Assembly (NCBI RefSeq): GCF_030020805.1
Contig: NZ_CP125098.1
Coordinates: 4,797,501 to 4,861,500, forward strand
Length of the DNA: 64,000 bases
Reading direction: 5' to 3'
From: Paenibacillus sp. RC67
Lineage (GTDB): Bacteria; Bacillota; Bacilli; Paenibacillales; NBRC-103111
The position numbers and the translations under genes are program-made. The notes beneath the pieces were generated by a model, which did no database searches, was not told the DNA's origin, and saw nothing but the letters and a program-made list of their open reading frames with translations. This document shows, one piece after another, positions 43,750 through 51,424 of the stretch; within the stretch, counting starts at the first letter, position 1, and each line of letters begins with the position of its first letter.

Positions 43750-43998
43750 GACGCCTGACGGCGTCCAGATTGTGGAGAAACCTATGTTACTTCTGAAGTT
43801 TGCGTGGTACTCCGGTGGGGTATCCCCTTCCAGCCGCTGTTGTTATCCGGAAATTTTCAAATTAGTCGCTTTACAGCGGGTATTTCCCGATAACAAAGGC
43901 GGGCGCTATCGCTCCTCCAGGGAATACCCCACCTCCTTCCATCATCCATCTTCTTAATAATTAGGTTCTTCTACAAATTCAGACTCCTTAAGGCGGCC
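43750..43998. repeat. Palindromic intergenic element, copy C
   Basis: Between convergent genes. The core (about 43769-43978) begins TTGTGGAGAAACCT and ends AGGTTCTTCTACAAA, with GGTGGGGTATCCCC, GCCGCTGTTGTTATC and the apex CGCTTTACAGCG, facing TTTCCCGATAACAAAGGC and ATACCCCACC. A separate small hairpin, GACGCC-TGAC-GGCGTC, at its left edge is probably the AraC terminator. Same orientation as copy A. Confidence 0.85.
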
Positions 43999-44014
43999 TT
44001 GTTGATCGAGAATA

Positions 44015-45157
44015 CTAGGTTTTAAACCTTGAAAGCGCAAACGGGCTGATGTCCTGCTTCGTTTCTCCTTTAACAATAAGCTCAGATAATATTTCCCCCA
44101 CCACGCTGGAAAATTTAAATCCATGACCGGAGAATCCCCCGGCTATCCATATACGATCGTATTCTGGATGCGTATCGATAATGAAATCCTCATCCGGGGT
44201 CATTTCGTATTTGCATACGGCTCCGCGAAGCAATCGGCCAGAAGCACGGGGCATGAATTGCTCCAGCGCTTGACGCAAATCCTGTTCATCCTCTGGATAG
44301 TTCCCGAAAGGCTCAAAGTTTTGTCCCGGCTGCCATGGCTGTCCGACGTCATGCCTTCCGATTTTGACACCCGAGCCATTCATGCTCGGAAATCCGTAGT
44401 ATCCACCTTCCGACCACCCTAATGTAAATCCGGGAAACTTCGTGTAATCGAATAAAGCCTCGTCTGCTTCAAACCAACCGACCGCCTTCCTGACCGGCTT
44501 TATGGGAAGAGTATCCAACCCGTCTAGTAGGTTAAACCACGCTCCCAAGCTTATAATAGCCCGGTCTGCTGTAAACGTCCCGGTATGTGTATGTACCGTA
44601 ACATGGCTTGCGCTTGTCTCTATTCGTACCACAGGACTGTGCGGCATGACGACTGCTCCATGGGCGATAGCCTGCTTACGGAAAGCTCCGACACAAGCCT
44701 CGCTTAGCAGAAAGCCCGCTTGCTGTTCATACAGCCCGATATAGGATTCAGGTAAATGAATTCCGGTCCAGCGGTAACGGATCTCTTCCGCGCTTAGGTA
44801 ATCAACCGGTAATCCGTGCTCTCGAGATCTTGACCATTTGCTCTTCAATCCTGATGCTTCTGACGGTCCTATATTCAATACACCGGAGCGTATAAGTAAG
44901 GTCTCACCTGAGGCGGCTTCCAATTCCATCCACAGCTGATCAGAGCGAAGCGCCATGGCCGTATAGGTTAGGCTTCCAGCATAAGCATGTCGAATTAGCC
45001 GAGTTTCTCCATGATGGCTTCCGGCTGTATGAGGAGGATCGAACGCGTCGAGCAGCAGCGTCCTGACACCTTGTTTTGCTAAATAATATCCTGCGCTCAT
45101 CCCCATCGAGCCAGCTCCAACAACGATGACATCATATGAAGTACTTATAGGTGCCAC
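44015..45157 (-). CDS. Sarcosine oxidase / N-methyl amino acid oxidase (monomeric, FAD)
   Basis: 380-residue flavoenzyme oxidising a secondary amine such as sarcosine, N-methyltryptophan or a similar N-methyl amino acid to the demethylated amine, formaldehyde and peroxide. The FAD-binding start is DVIVVGAGSMGMSAGYYLA, followed by GSHHGETRLIRHAY. Cysteine 315 in GAVCKYEMTPDEDFIID corresponds to the covalent flavin cysteine of monomeric sarcosine oxidase, and GGFSGHGFKFSSVVGE completes the FAD site. The start is a GTG with GGAG seven bases upstream. It lies after repeat copy D, so it may be separate from the sulfur operon upstream. Confidence 0.9.
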   Translation of the reverse strand: MAPISTSYDVIVVGAGSMGMSAGYYLAKQGVRTLLLDAFDPPHTAGSHHGETRLIRHAYAGSLTYTAMALRSDQLWMELEAASGETLLIRSGVLNIGPSEASGLKSKWSRSREHGLPVDYLSAEEIRYRWTGIHLPESYIGLYEQQAGFLLSEACVGAFRKQAIAHGAVVMPHSPVVRIETSASHVTVHTHTGTFTADRAIISLGAWFNLLDGLDTLPIKPVRKAVGWFEADEALFDYTKFPGFTLGWSEGGYYGFPSMNGSGVKIGRHDVGQPWQPGQNFEPFGNYPEDEQDLRQALEQFMPRASGRLLRGAVCKYEMTPDEDFIIDTHPEYDRIWIAGGFSGHGFKFSSVVGEILSELIVKGETKQDISPFALSRFKT

Positions 45158-45256
45158 CTTCCTTCTCCATTCATTTATCTAGTTAAATCATATCAGCATC
45201 ACCGTATTAAAAATACCTTTTTTATCCATTATTTTTCTACTTAACTAACCAAAAGA

Positions 45257-45517
45257 GGAGTTCATATGGCTATGAACTCCGATTCAGTAGAGAAACCCAT
45301 CTCCACGAGAAATTTGCTATATAGGGAGGTGGGGTATGCCCTGGAGGAGCGAGAGCGTCCGCCTTTGTTATCGGGAAGTAACCGCTGTAAAGCGATAATT
45401 AAAAACTTCCCGATAACAACAGCGGCCGGAGGGGCATACCCCACCGGAGTATAATAGCAATATTTCAAGCTTTTTGGGGTTTCTCCACAATCCGTAGTTC
45501 ATATTCATATGAACTCC
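45257..45517. repeat. Palindromic intergenic element, copy D
   Basis: 261 bases between codirectional genes, unlike A-C. The outer stem GGAGTTCATAT and ATGAACT (45257-45280) faces its complement at 45494-45517. The core (about 45286-45492) begins GTAGAGAAACCC and ends GGGTTTCTCCACAA, with GGTGGGGTATGCCC, TTATCGGGAAGT and CCGCTGTAAAGCG inside. Same orientation as copy B. It accounts for most of the 376-base gap between the two flanking genes. Confidence 0.85.
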
Positions 45518-45533
45518 CTTTCTCTACTCCACC

Positions 45534-46109
45534 CTATGACTCGCTTGACTTGATCGTCATACTTGCTTTGGTAGATAGCTGTTCCAGCACATTGGGATGA
45601 AGCGGTAGCCGATAGCTTTTAACCAAGGTTTCACCATTGTTAAAGTCCTTGTGGTAAGCTCGCTCAAAACCAAGCCGTTCATACAGCCGGACAGCCGACT
45701 GCATCAGATCGGATGTGTGCAGATGCAGAACCGTGGCCCCCAAAGCCGCTGTTCGTTTCACACTCTCTATAATAAGCTTTGTCGCCACCCCTTGACCTCT
45801 TACCGAGGGCAGGACGGACAAATAGCGGATAATGGGAGTATGGATGTTCATCTCAGGCCTTCCATACGCGGCTTCCGACGATACAAACATTTGTACACTG
45901 CCGACGATAACACTGTCCTGTTCAGCAACGATGGTGAATAGTGCCTTGTCGCTATCTACTGCGGCAAGAATCCCTTCCCGGTACGCCGCCCAACGAGAAT
46001 GCGGCATCACGGCTTCATATTGCACATAGGCTGCAAGCATGACTTGCTGAATCGCTTCCTTGTCGTATGCAGCGGCATCCCTAATCGTTATGGCGCTCAA
46101 GCTCTCCAT
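45534..46109 (-). CDS. GNAT family acetyltransferase, last gene of sulfur operon
   Basis: 191 residues. The acetyl-CoA motif reads LSVLPSVRGQGVATKLIIES (near 95-114), and motif B reads SAVRLYERLGFERAY. It starts seven bases after the M20 deacylase gene and is thus almost certainly cotranscribed. A second, different acetyltransferase lies three genes upstream. By analogy with ytmI-type loci it may acetylate an amino-group of a sulfur compound, but the acceptor is not shown. Confidence 0.85.
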   Translation of the reverse strand: MESLSAITIRDAAAYDKEAIQQVMLAAYVQYEAVMPHSRWAAYREGILAAVDSDKALFTIVAEQDSVIVGSVQMFVSSEAAYGRPEMNIHTPIIRYLSVLPSVRGQGVATKLIIESVKRTAALGATVLHLHTSDLMQSAVRLYERLGFERAYHKDFNNGETLVKSYRLPLHPNVLEQLSTKASMTIKSSES

Positions 46110-46115
46110 CCCTAT

Positions 46116-47300
46116 TCACCTATCCTTTTCTAATGCATGAACAGCGGTCAAAGCAAATAATGCTGAGCTAGGTATAAGAGCCTCGTCATTTAAAGTAAAC
46201 TTCGGATGATGCCATTCCTCCGTTCCGCTCGTACCCATCCAGATGAAGCAACCAGGCACCTTCTCCTGATAATGAGCAAAATCCTCGCCTCCTGCGGATG
46301 GAACAGCTTCTGTGATTTGCAGATTCAATGCTTCTGCAGCATGGCGTACGACTTCAACAGCAGCAGCATCATTATTCACTGTTGGAATGCCGGAGAACCA
46401 GCTTAGCTCGGCTTCGGCCCCATAGCCAGCGGCGATGCCCATTGCTATACGATGAAGCCGGTCCGGCATCTCGTGCCTGACCTCCTGACGGAACGTCCGC
46501 ACGGTTCCGTCCAATACAGCCAAATCCGGTATGACGTTCCACGTTGTACCGGAGTGAAAGCTGCAAATGCTAACGACCGCGCGGTCAAAAGGGCTCGTAT
46601 TGCGGCTGACCGCCGTTTGAATCCCGCCCACGATGGCACTGGCGGCCACGATAGGATCGATGGCCGCATCAGGCACAGCCGCATGGCCGCCCTTACCATG
46701 CACTTTAATCTTGAAGCCGTCGACACTGGCCATCAACGGTCCGGCACTCAAGCCAATCGTGCCTACCGGCAGCTCAGGCTTGTTATGCATGCCGAAGATT
46801 GCCTCAACGCCATTCAGCGCTCCAGCTTCAATCATGGCTCTAGCCCCGGTTCCCTTTTCTTCCGCGGGCTGAAATAACAATCGAACCTTGCCATGGAGCC
46901 TATGGGCCTGCCGCTTTAATAAAACGGCCGCCCCAAGAATGGCTGCGGTATGAAAATCATGCCCGCAAGCATGCATCTTACCCTCAACTATTGACGCATA
47001 CGACAGGCCGGTTTCCTCCTGAACCGGAAGCGCGTCGATATCGGCTCTTAAGGCAATAATCGGTCCTTCCGTGGCGCCTTCGATTTCAGCCAACACACCT
47101 ACAGGCAGATCCAACGGCAGAAGGGTTATGCCTTCTTTCAAGAGAAACTCCTTAATTTTGCGTGTCGTTTCTACCTCCTGCATTGACAACTCAGGATGAC
47201 GGTGCAAATCTCGGCGGAACTCTGCCAAGACCGGATACAACGTTCTGGCATCTTCCAGCCACTGCTCTGGCAGCAGCTTCAGCTCTCCTGACGTACTCAT
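46116..47300 (-). CDS. M20 family N-acyl amino acid deacylase, second cluster
   Basis: 394 residues, the paralogue of the yxeP-like gene at 2498. Metal motifs: IALRADIDALPV and MHACGHDFHTAA; PAEEKGTGARAM holds the catalytic glutamate; C-terminal histidine in GTEEWHHPKF. The preferred ATG at 47300 overlaps the upstream TGA as TGATG. It probably removes the acetyl group after oxygenation, releasing cysteine or a homologue, as YxeP does for N-acetylcysteine. Substrate is inferred from context. Confidence 0.9.
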   Translation of the reverse strand: MSTSGELKLLPEQWLEDARTLYPVLAEFRRDLHRHPELSMQEVETTRKIKEFLLKEGITLLPLDLPVGVLAEIEGATEGPIIALRADIDALPVQEETGLSYASIVEGKMHACGHDFHTAAILGAAVLLKRQAHRLHGKVRLLFQPAEEKGTGARAMIEAGALNGVEAIFGMHNKPELPVGTIGLSAGPLMASVDGFKIKVHGKGGHAAVPDAAIDPIVAASAIVGGIQTAVSRNTSPFDRAVVSICSFHSGTTWNVIPDLAVLDGTVRTFRQEVRHEMPDRLHRIAMGIAAGYGAEAELSWFSGIPTVNNDAAAVEVVRHAAEALNLQITEAVPSAGGEDFAHYQEKVPGCFIWMGTSGTEEWHHPKFTLNDEALIPSSALFALTAVHALEKDR

Positions 47301-47764
47301 CACAAACCACGCTTGATTCGTTCAATTTGCGCTAAATGCGTCTGTACATGTTGAATGAAGGCCCTATACGAGCTCTCCAGCGTGACGGTGTCTCCTTTGA
47401 CATTGACTCCCGATTTTTGCCAATCATCCGCGCTCAAGCGCTTGAACAGTAAGCTGTTATAAGCAAGCAACGCACCGAATACAGCCAGAATATCGTCTGC
47501 CGAGCTCTCATTGGCTCTGGAATGGCTAACCCACGGGTCCTGCTGAAAAGCAGCCAGCTGTACATCATTTTCGGAGATTACTTTGCGAATGCGGAACGAA
47601 AAAACAATGCTATGGTCCGCCAGATGAGATAAGACCTCCGTCACACTCCACTTATCCGGAGCCTCCTTGCGCTTCAGCTGTTCTTCCGATAGCCCTTTAA
47701 TTGCTTCCTTTAATTGGTCCAATGTTCTCGTATACGAGGTTAGATCAATGACGGTTTGACTCAT
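47300..47764 (-). CDS. DinB/YfiT-type putative thiol transferase
   Basis: 154-residue four-helix-bundle protein of the DinB superfamily. The metal-binding histidines are suggested by EVLSHLADHSIVF (near 45-57) and FIQHVQTHLAQIERIK at the C-terminus. Several members transfer bacillithiol or mycothiol to electrophiles, so presence within an organosulfur operon is suggestive. It overlaps the upstream acetyltransferase by 20 bases and abuts the deacylase. Reaction not shown by sequence; function is inferred. Confidence 0.82.
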   Translation of the reverse strand: MSQTVIDLTSYTRTLDQLKEAIKGLSEEQLKRKEAPDKWSVTEVLSHLADHSIVFSFRIRKVISENDVQLAAFQQDPWVSHSRANESSADDILAVFGALLAYNSLLFKRLSADDWQKSGVNVKGDTVTLESSYRAFIQHVQTHLAQIERIKRGL

Positions 47765-48278
47765 GATAGGTTCCTCCCAATGTCCTAGCCGCTGTTTCTG
47801 CAGCCGTTAGTTTTTTAGTTAAATAGACGAGCTGATCGTCCTTTCCTAAATCCCTTTCGAAAAATCGTTCATAGCCCCTTCTCTCGTACATAGGGAGCAG
47901 CCAAGGATGCTTCTTCGAGGTGGCCAACGTAACCGCATCGGCGTTCAGCGTATCCCGCACAATATGCTCCTCTACATAGGTAAGGAGATGGTCTCCCAAG
48001 CCTTGACCGCTGCGCTCCGGATCAACAGCAAACCAATACAAGAAAGGATGCGGCGTCACTTCAGGAAGCGGTTTGAGAGAAAGTGTAGCTGCAACAGAAC
48101 CGTCATGAATTAATATATAGCAGGAATTGTCCTTGATATTCGTTACAATCATGTCCAAATCGGCATGTACGGCTCTAAACTCGATGCCAAGCTGTCGTAT
48201 AGATTCATAAGCGCCTTGGATGACGTACAGAACCTGTTCTGCATCTTCCTCGGCAGCCAACCGGTACGTATAGCTCAT
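47745..48278 (-). CDS. GNAT acetyltransferase, intact paralogue of YxeL
   Basis: 177 residues from the ATG at 48278 (GGAGG eight bases upstream). Motif A is WFAVDPERSGQGLGDHLLTY and motif B KHPWLLPMYERRGYERFFER. It aligns along its length with the broken yxeL-like gene at 5998-6518, including the N-terminal AYESIRQLGIEF block. In B. subtilis the YxeL protein N-acetylates S-(2-succino)cysteine; here it may acetylate a related S-substituted cysteine and could compensate for the broken copy. Confidence 0.88.
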   Translation of the reverse strand: MSYTYRLAAEEDAEQVLYVIQGAYESIRQLGIEFRAVHADLDMIVTNIKDNSCYILIHDGSVAATLSLKPLPEVTPHPFLYWFAVDPERSGQGLGDHLLTYVEEHIVRDTLNADAVTLATSKKHPWLLPMYERRGYERFFERDLGKDDQLVYLTKKLTAAETAARTLGGTYHESNRH

Positions 48279-48326
48279 AGATAGCACCTCCTTGATTTAG
48301 TTAGGCTATTTAACCCGAAACCATTC

Positions 48327-49079
48327 CTAGATCACATAGCTCCATTCCGGAGTAATCCTCTTAAGAAATTGCTTCGTTCTCTCTTCCTTTGGCCTTGCAA
48401 ATATATCATCAGGATTGCCTTCCTCTACAATTCTTCCTTCATCCATAAATACCACATGATTGGACACATCACGTGCAAAGCTCATCTCATGTGTGACAAC
48501 GATCATCGTAACTCCTTCACGGGCGATTCTGCGGATGACGGCCAGCACTTCCCCAACGAGCTCGGGATCCAGTGCTGAGGTCGGTTCATCGAACAAGATC
48601 ACCTCCGGGTTTAACGCAAGTGCCCGGGCGATACCTACCCGCTGCTGCTGCCCGCCCGACAGCTCGACTGGATAAGCGTCCACTTTATGCGATAAGCCGA
48701 CCTTCTCCAGCATAAGCACGCTCTTGCTGCGTGCCTCCTCCTTCGGAAGCTTCTGAACAACGACGAGACCTTCCATCACATTCTCCAGAACCGTTTTATG
48801 CTTGAACAAATTGTAGTGCTGGAATACCATGGCCGTCTTTCGGCGCAGCGTCAAAATATCCGTCTTGCTGGGATGCTTGCACTGCACGCGATAATCTCCG
48901 ATTCGTACCTCACCGTCGTTTGGCTTTTCCAGAAAATTTATGCAGCGCAGAAGTGTAGTTTTGCCAGAGCCGCTAGGCCCAAGAATAACCACTACATCCC
49001 CTTTACTGACCGTAAGATCGATACCGCGCAGCACCTGATTTTTGCCAAACGATTTTTGAATGTTGCTTAGTTGAATCAT
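48327..49079 (-). CDS. Amino-acid ABC importer ATPase, second cluster
   Basis: 250 residues. Walker A GPSGSGKTT (32-40), Q-loop MVFQHYNLF, signature LSGGQQQRVG, Walker B VILFDEPTSALD, switch VTHEM. It is closest in design to the TcyN/YtmN cystine-type ATPases. The ATG follows GGGGGGAG four bases upstream. Its first 77 bases overlap the permease gene in another frame. With two permeases and a lipoprotein it forms a complete importer. Confidence 0.92.
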   Translation of the reverse strand: MIQLSNIQKSFGKNQVLRGIDLTVSKGDVVVILGPSGSGKTTLLRCINFLEKPNDGEVRIGDYRVQCKHPSKTDILTLRRKTAMVFQHYNLFKHKTVLENVMEGLVVVQKLPKEEARSKSVLMLEKVGLSHKVDAYPVELSGGQQQRVGIARALALNPEVILFDEPTSALDPELVGEVLAVIRRIAREGVTMIVVTHEMSFARDVSNHVVFMDEGRIVEEGNPDDIFARPKEERTKQFLKRITPEWSYVI

Positions 49080-49785
49080 ACGACTCCCCCCGGTTGTACC
49101 GATTTAAACGATGCTCCAGCACGGATGTAATTTTTTCTGAAATCAAGGTCAATCCCCAATAAATAAGCGCTGCAGCTATAAAAGCTTCTAGAAACTTCAG
49201 ATTGGAGGTCGCGACAATATTGGCTTTGCCGTTCAATTCCACCAGCGAAATCGTAAAAGCAAGGGAAGAGCCGTGCAGCAGACCTATGAACTTATGCAGC
49301 AAATTAGGCAAGCTGGCCATGAGTGCCTGCGGGATAACAACTCTTCTCAAGCCTTGTGGAGTGGTCATTCCTACCGAATAGGCGGCCTCCATCTGACCGT
49401 GCGATACAGATATAATTCCTGAGCGGATAGCTTCGGACATATAAGCAGCGGAGTTCAGAGAGAAAGCGATAAGTATAAAGGTTACGAGCGGAACGGATTT
49501 GGAGCGGATGCCCCAGCCATAATGCTCAGATAAATAATCGAACAGCATCGGCAGTCCAAAATAAATAAGCATAATATGCAGCAGCAAAGGAGTCCCGCGA
49601 ACAAATGAGACGTAGAAATCGGCTATCCAATGAATGAATTTAATTTTGTAAATCCGAATTAACGCTATTCCGGTACCCAAAATAAAACCAAACAGTAAGG
49701 GAACTAAAGAAATAACCAGCGTCAAGGGCAGCGCCTTAATAATCTCGACGAACGCTTTTCCGATAAAAGGAATATCAAGCGTCAT
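49003..49785 (-). CDS. Amino-acid ABC importer permease 2
   Basis: 260 residues. The EAA loop is MEAAYSVGMTTPQGLRRVVI, and FVRGTPLLLHIMLIYFGLP is the family signature. About five membrane helices. The expected end, after VLEHRLNRYN, is followed by some 28 extra residues that overlap the ATPase start by 77 bases. Either the stop was lost by a small frameshift or the extension is real. It overlaps the other permease by 11 bases at its start. It resembles TcyM/YtmM. Confidence 0.9.
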   Translation of the reverse strand: MTLDIPFIGKAFVEIIKALPLTLVISLVPLLFGFILGTGIALIRIYKIKFIHWIADFYVSFVRGTPLLLHIMLIYFGLPMLFDYLSEHYGWGIRSKSVPLVTFILIAFSLNSAAYMSEAIRSGIISVSHGQMEAAYSVGMTTPQGLRRVVIPQALMASLPNLLHKFIGLLHGSSLAFTISLVELNGKANIVATSNLKFLEAFIAAALIYWGLTLISEKITSVLEHRLNRYNRGESYDSTKQHSKIVWQKSGAARYRSYGQ

Positions 49786-50500
49786 AGTGCAGCCCTCCTA
49801 CCTGACCTGGGCTTAGCCTTCTTTCATGCCGCAGCAGACGCCGCTCCGCGATAACAAACAGCCTTTCCAGCAGAATGCACAGTGCATAATAAATAATCGC
49901 TAGTGAAATATAAATTTCCAAAAAATGGTTTGTTGTTAGAAGCGTCTCCGCTCTCCCTACCATATCCATGACACCAAGCGAAAAAGCCAATGACGTATCC
50001 TTCATACTGGAAATGGCTAGATTGCCGAAGTTCGGAAGCGCAATAGCCAACGCTTGAGGCAAAACGATACGAAGGAAGGCATCCTTACCTGTCATCCCAG
50101 TCGAATACGCAGCTTCAAGCTGTCCTCTCTCTACACTGTTAACAGCTGAACGAACAATTTCGCACACGTAAGCTCCAATATGCAGCCCATACGTGATGAT
50201 AACGAATACGATGGCCTCTACATTCGTAACGTCAATATGGAGCAGATGCAGTGCTTCGGGCAATCCGTAGTAAACCAGGAACAGCTGAATAATAATCGGC
50301 GTACCCCGGATGAAAGAAACATAGATAATTACTAATCGATTCAAAACGGGAACCTGATACAATCTTGGCAGGACGATAATAAATCCTATAATAACCCCAA
50401 GCAGCATAGCAGCTACCAGGATGAAAAGCGTAATGTGCAGGTAGGATAACAATTTAGGCAGGAACACCGCTACTAGCTGGATATCAAACGATTTGCCCAT
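49775..50500 (-). CDS. Amino-acid ABC importer permease 1
   Basis: 241 residues. FIRGTPIIIQLFLVYYGLPE and the EAA loop LEAAYSTGMTGKDAFLRIVL are clear. Five hydrophobic segments. Together with the next permease it would form a heterodimeric channel, as in B. subtilis TcyLM. It begins 37 bases after the binding-protein gene. The neighbours indicate import of cystine-like or S-modified cysteine compounds. Confidence 0.92.
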   Translation of the reverse strand: MGKSFDIQLVAVFLPKLLSYLHITLFILVAAMLLGVIIGFIIVLPRLYQVPVLNRLVIIYVSFIRGTPIIIQLFLVYYGLPEALHLLHIDVTNVEAIVFVIITYGLHIGAYVCEIVRSAVNSVERGQLEAAYSTGMTGKDAFLRIVLPQALAIALPNFGNLAISSMKDTSLAFSLGVMDMVGRAETLLTTNHFLEIYISLAIIYYALCILLERLFVIAERRLLRHERRLSPGQVGGLHYDA

Positions 50501-50536
50501 CGTACATCTTGATCCTTTCTGACCGCAGCGTCCTTG

Positions 50537-51367
50537 TTATTCCGACACGGTGTAGTCTGCACCCAGCCATTTCGTACTCAGCTTGGATAAAGTACCGTCT
50601 TTCTTGATGGCCTTAATCGTCTCGTCAATCTTGGATTTTAGCTCGGCTTCATCTTTGCGGAGAATGAAATACACCTTGGAGTTGGATATGGCGGGCCCGA
50701 CTGTTTTTTGCTGAGCATCGGCGCTCTCATTTCGTTGATCTACAGCAAACTGTGTGCTAATCGTAGCGTCGACGCGCCCGGCTTTGAGCTGAGCAATCAC
50801 ATCGTTAGTGCCCCCGCTTCCCGAATACACGATTTGGATCGCATCGTTATGGGTTTTGTTATACTCCTGAAGAAGAACCGAAGCGTTGCTTGTCGCGCCG
50901 ACGATGACTTTTTTCCCTTTTAAATCGTCAATGGACTTAATATCATTTCGATCCTTTTGAACGACTACTTTATTAGGAAAAATGTTATAGGCCTCGTCAT
51001 TAAATAAAAACTTTTCCTCCCTTTCCTTGTTCACTTCCATCTGGTGAGCGATAAAATCAATCTTCTTCGTTTCAAGACTGAGCAGCAGGTTGGAGAAATC
51101 CATCGTTTTGAACTCAAACTCGTACTCTGGCAGCCTCTTGTCAATTTCTTTCACGAGCTCCACGTCATAGCCTGTCAAATTCCCTTTGTCGTCAATAAAG
51201 CAAATATTAGCAAACTGCGTCCCCGTGCCGACGATGATTTTCTTAGGCTTAACGGCGCCTCCGGCAGCGGTTTTATCGGAAGCCGCATCTTTGGTTGAAG
51301 GTGCCGTGCCGCACCCTGCAGCAAGGAGTAATAGGGCGATAACGGATACTGCGATGCTTTTTTTCAT
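50537..51367 (-). CDS. Amino-acid ABC importer binding lipoprotein
   Basis: 276 residues from the ATG at 51367. Signal KSIAVSVIALLLLAAGC ends in a lipobox. Mature domain of family 3: FIDDKGNLTGYDVELVKEID, FLFNDEAYNIFPNKVVVQKD, and VIAQLKAGRVDATISTQFAV. It is akin to YtmJ/YtmK-type proteins that bind cystine and derivatives. It is 55 bases after the double-ATPase gene, bridging the two importers within one operon. Confidence 0.92.
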   Translation of the reverse strand: MKKSIAVSVIALLLLAAGCGTAPSTKDAASDKTAAGGAVKPKKIIVGTGTQFANICFIDDKGNLTGYDVELVKEIDKRLPEYEFEFKTMDFSNLLLSLETKKIDFIAHQMEVNKEREEKFLFNDEAYNIFPNKVVVQKDRNDIKSIDDLKGKKVIVGATSNASVLLQEYNKTHNDAIQIVYSGSGGTNDVIAQLKAGRVDATISTQFAVDQRNESADAQQKTVGPAISNSKVYFILRKDEAELKSKIDETIKAIKKDGTLSKLSTKWLGADYTVSE

Positions 51368-51424
51368 CAAAATAGATCATCTCCTCTGGTTTCATCATCA
51401 TTGCGGGGTCTAATGTCAAGTTCG

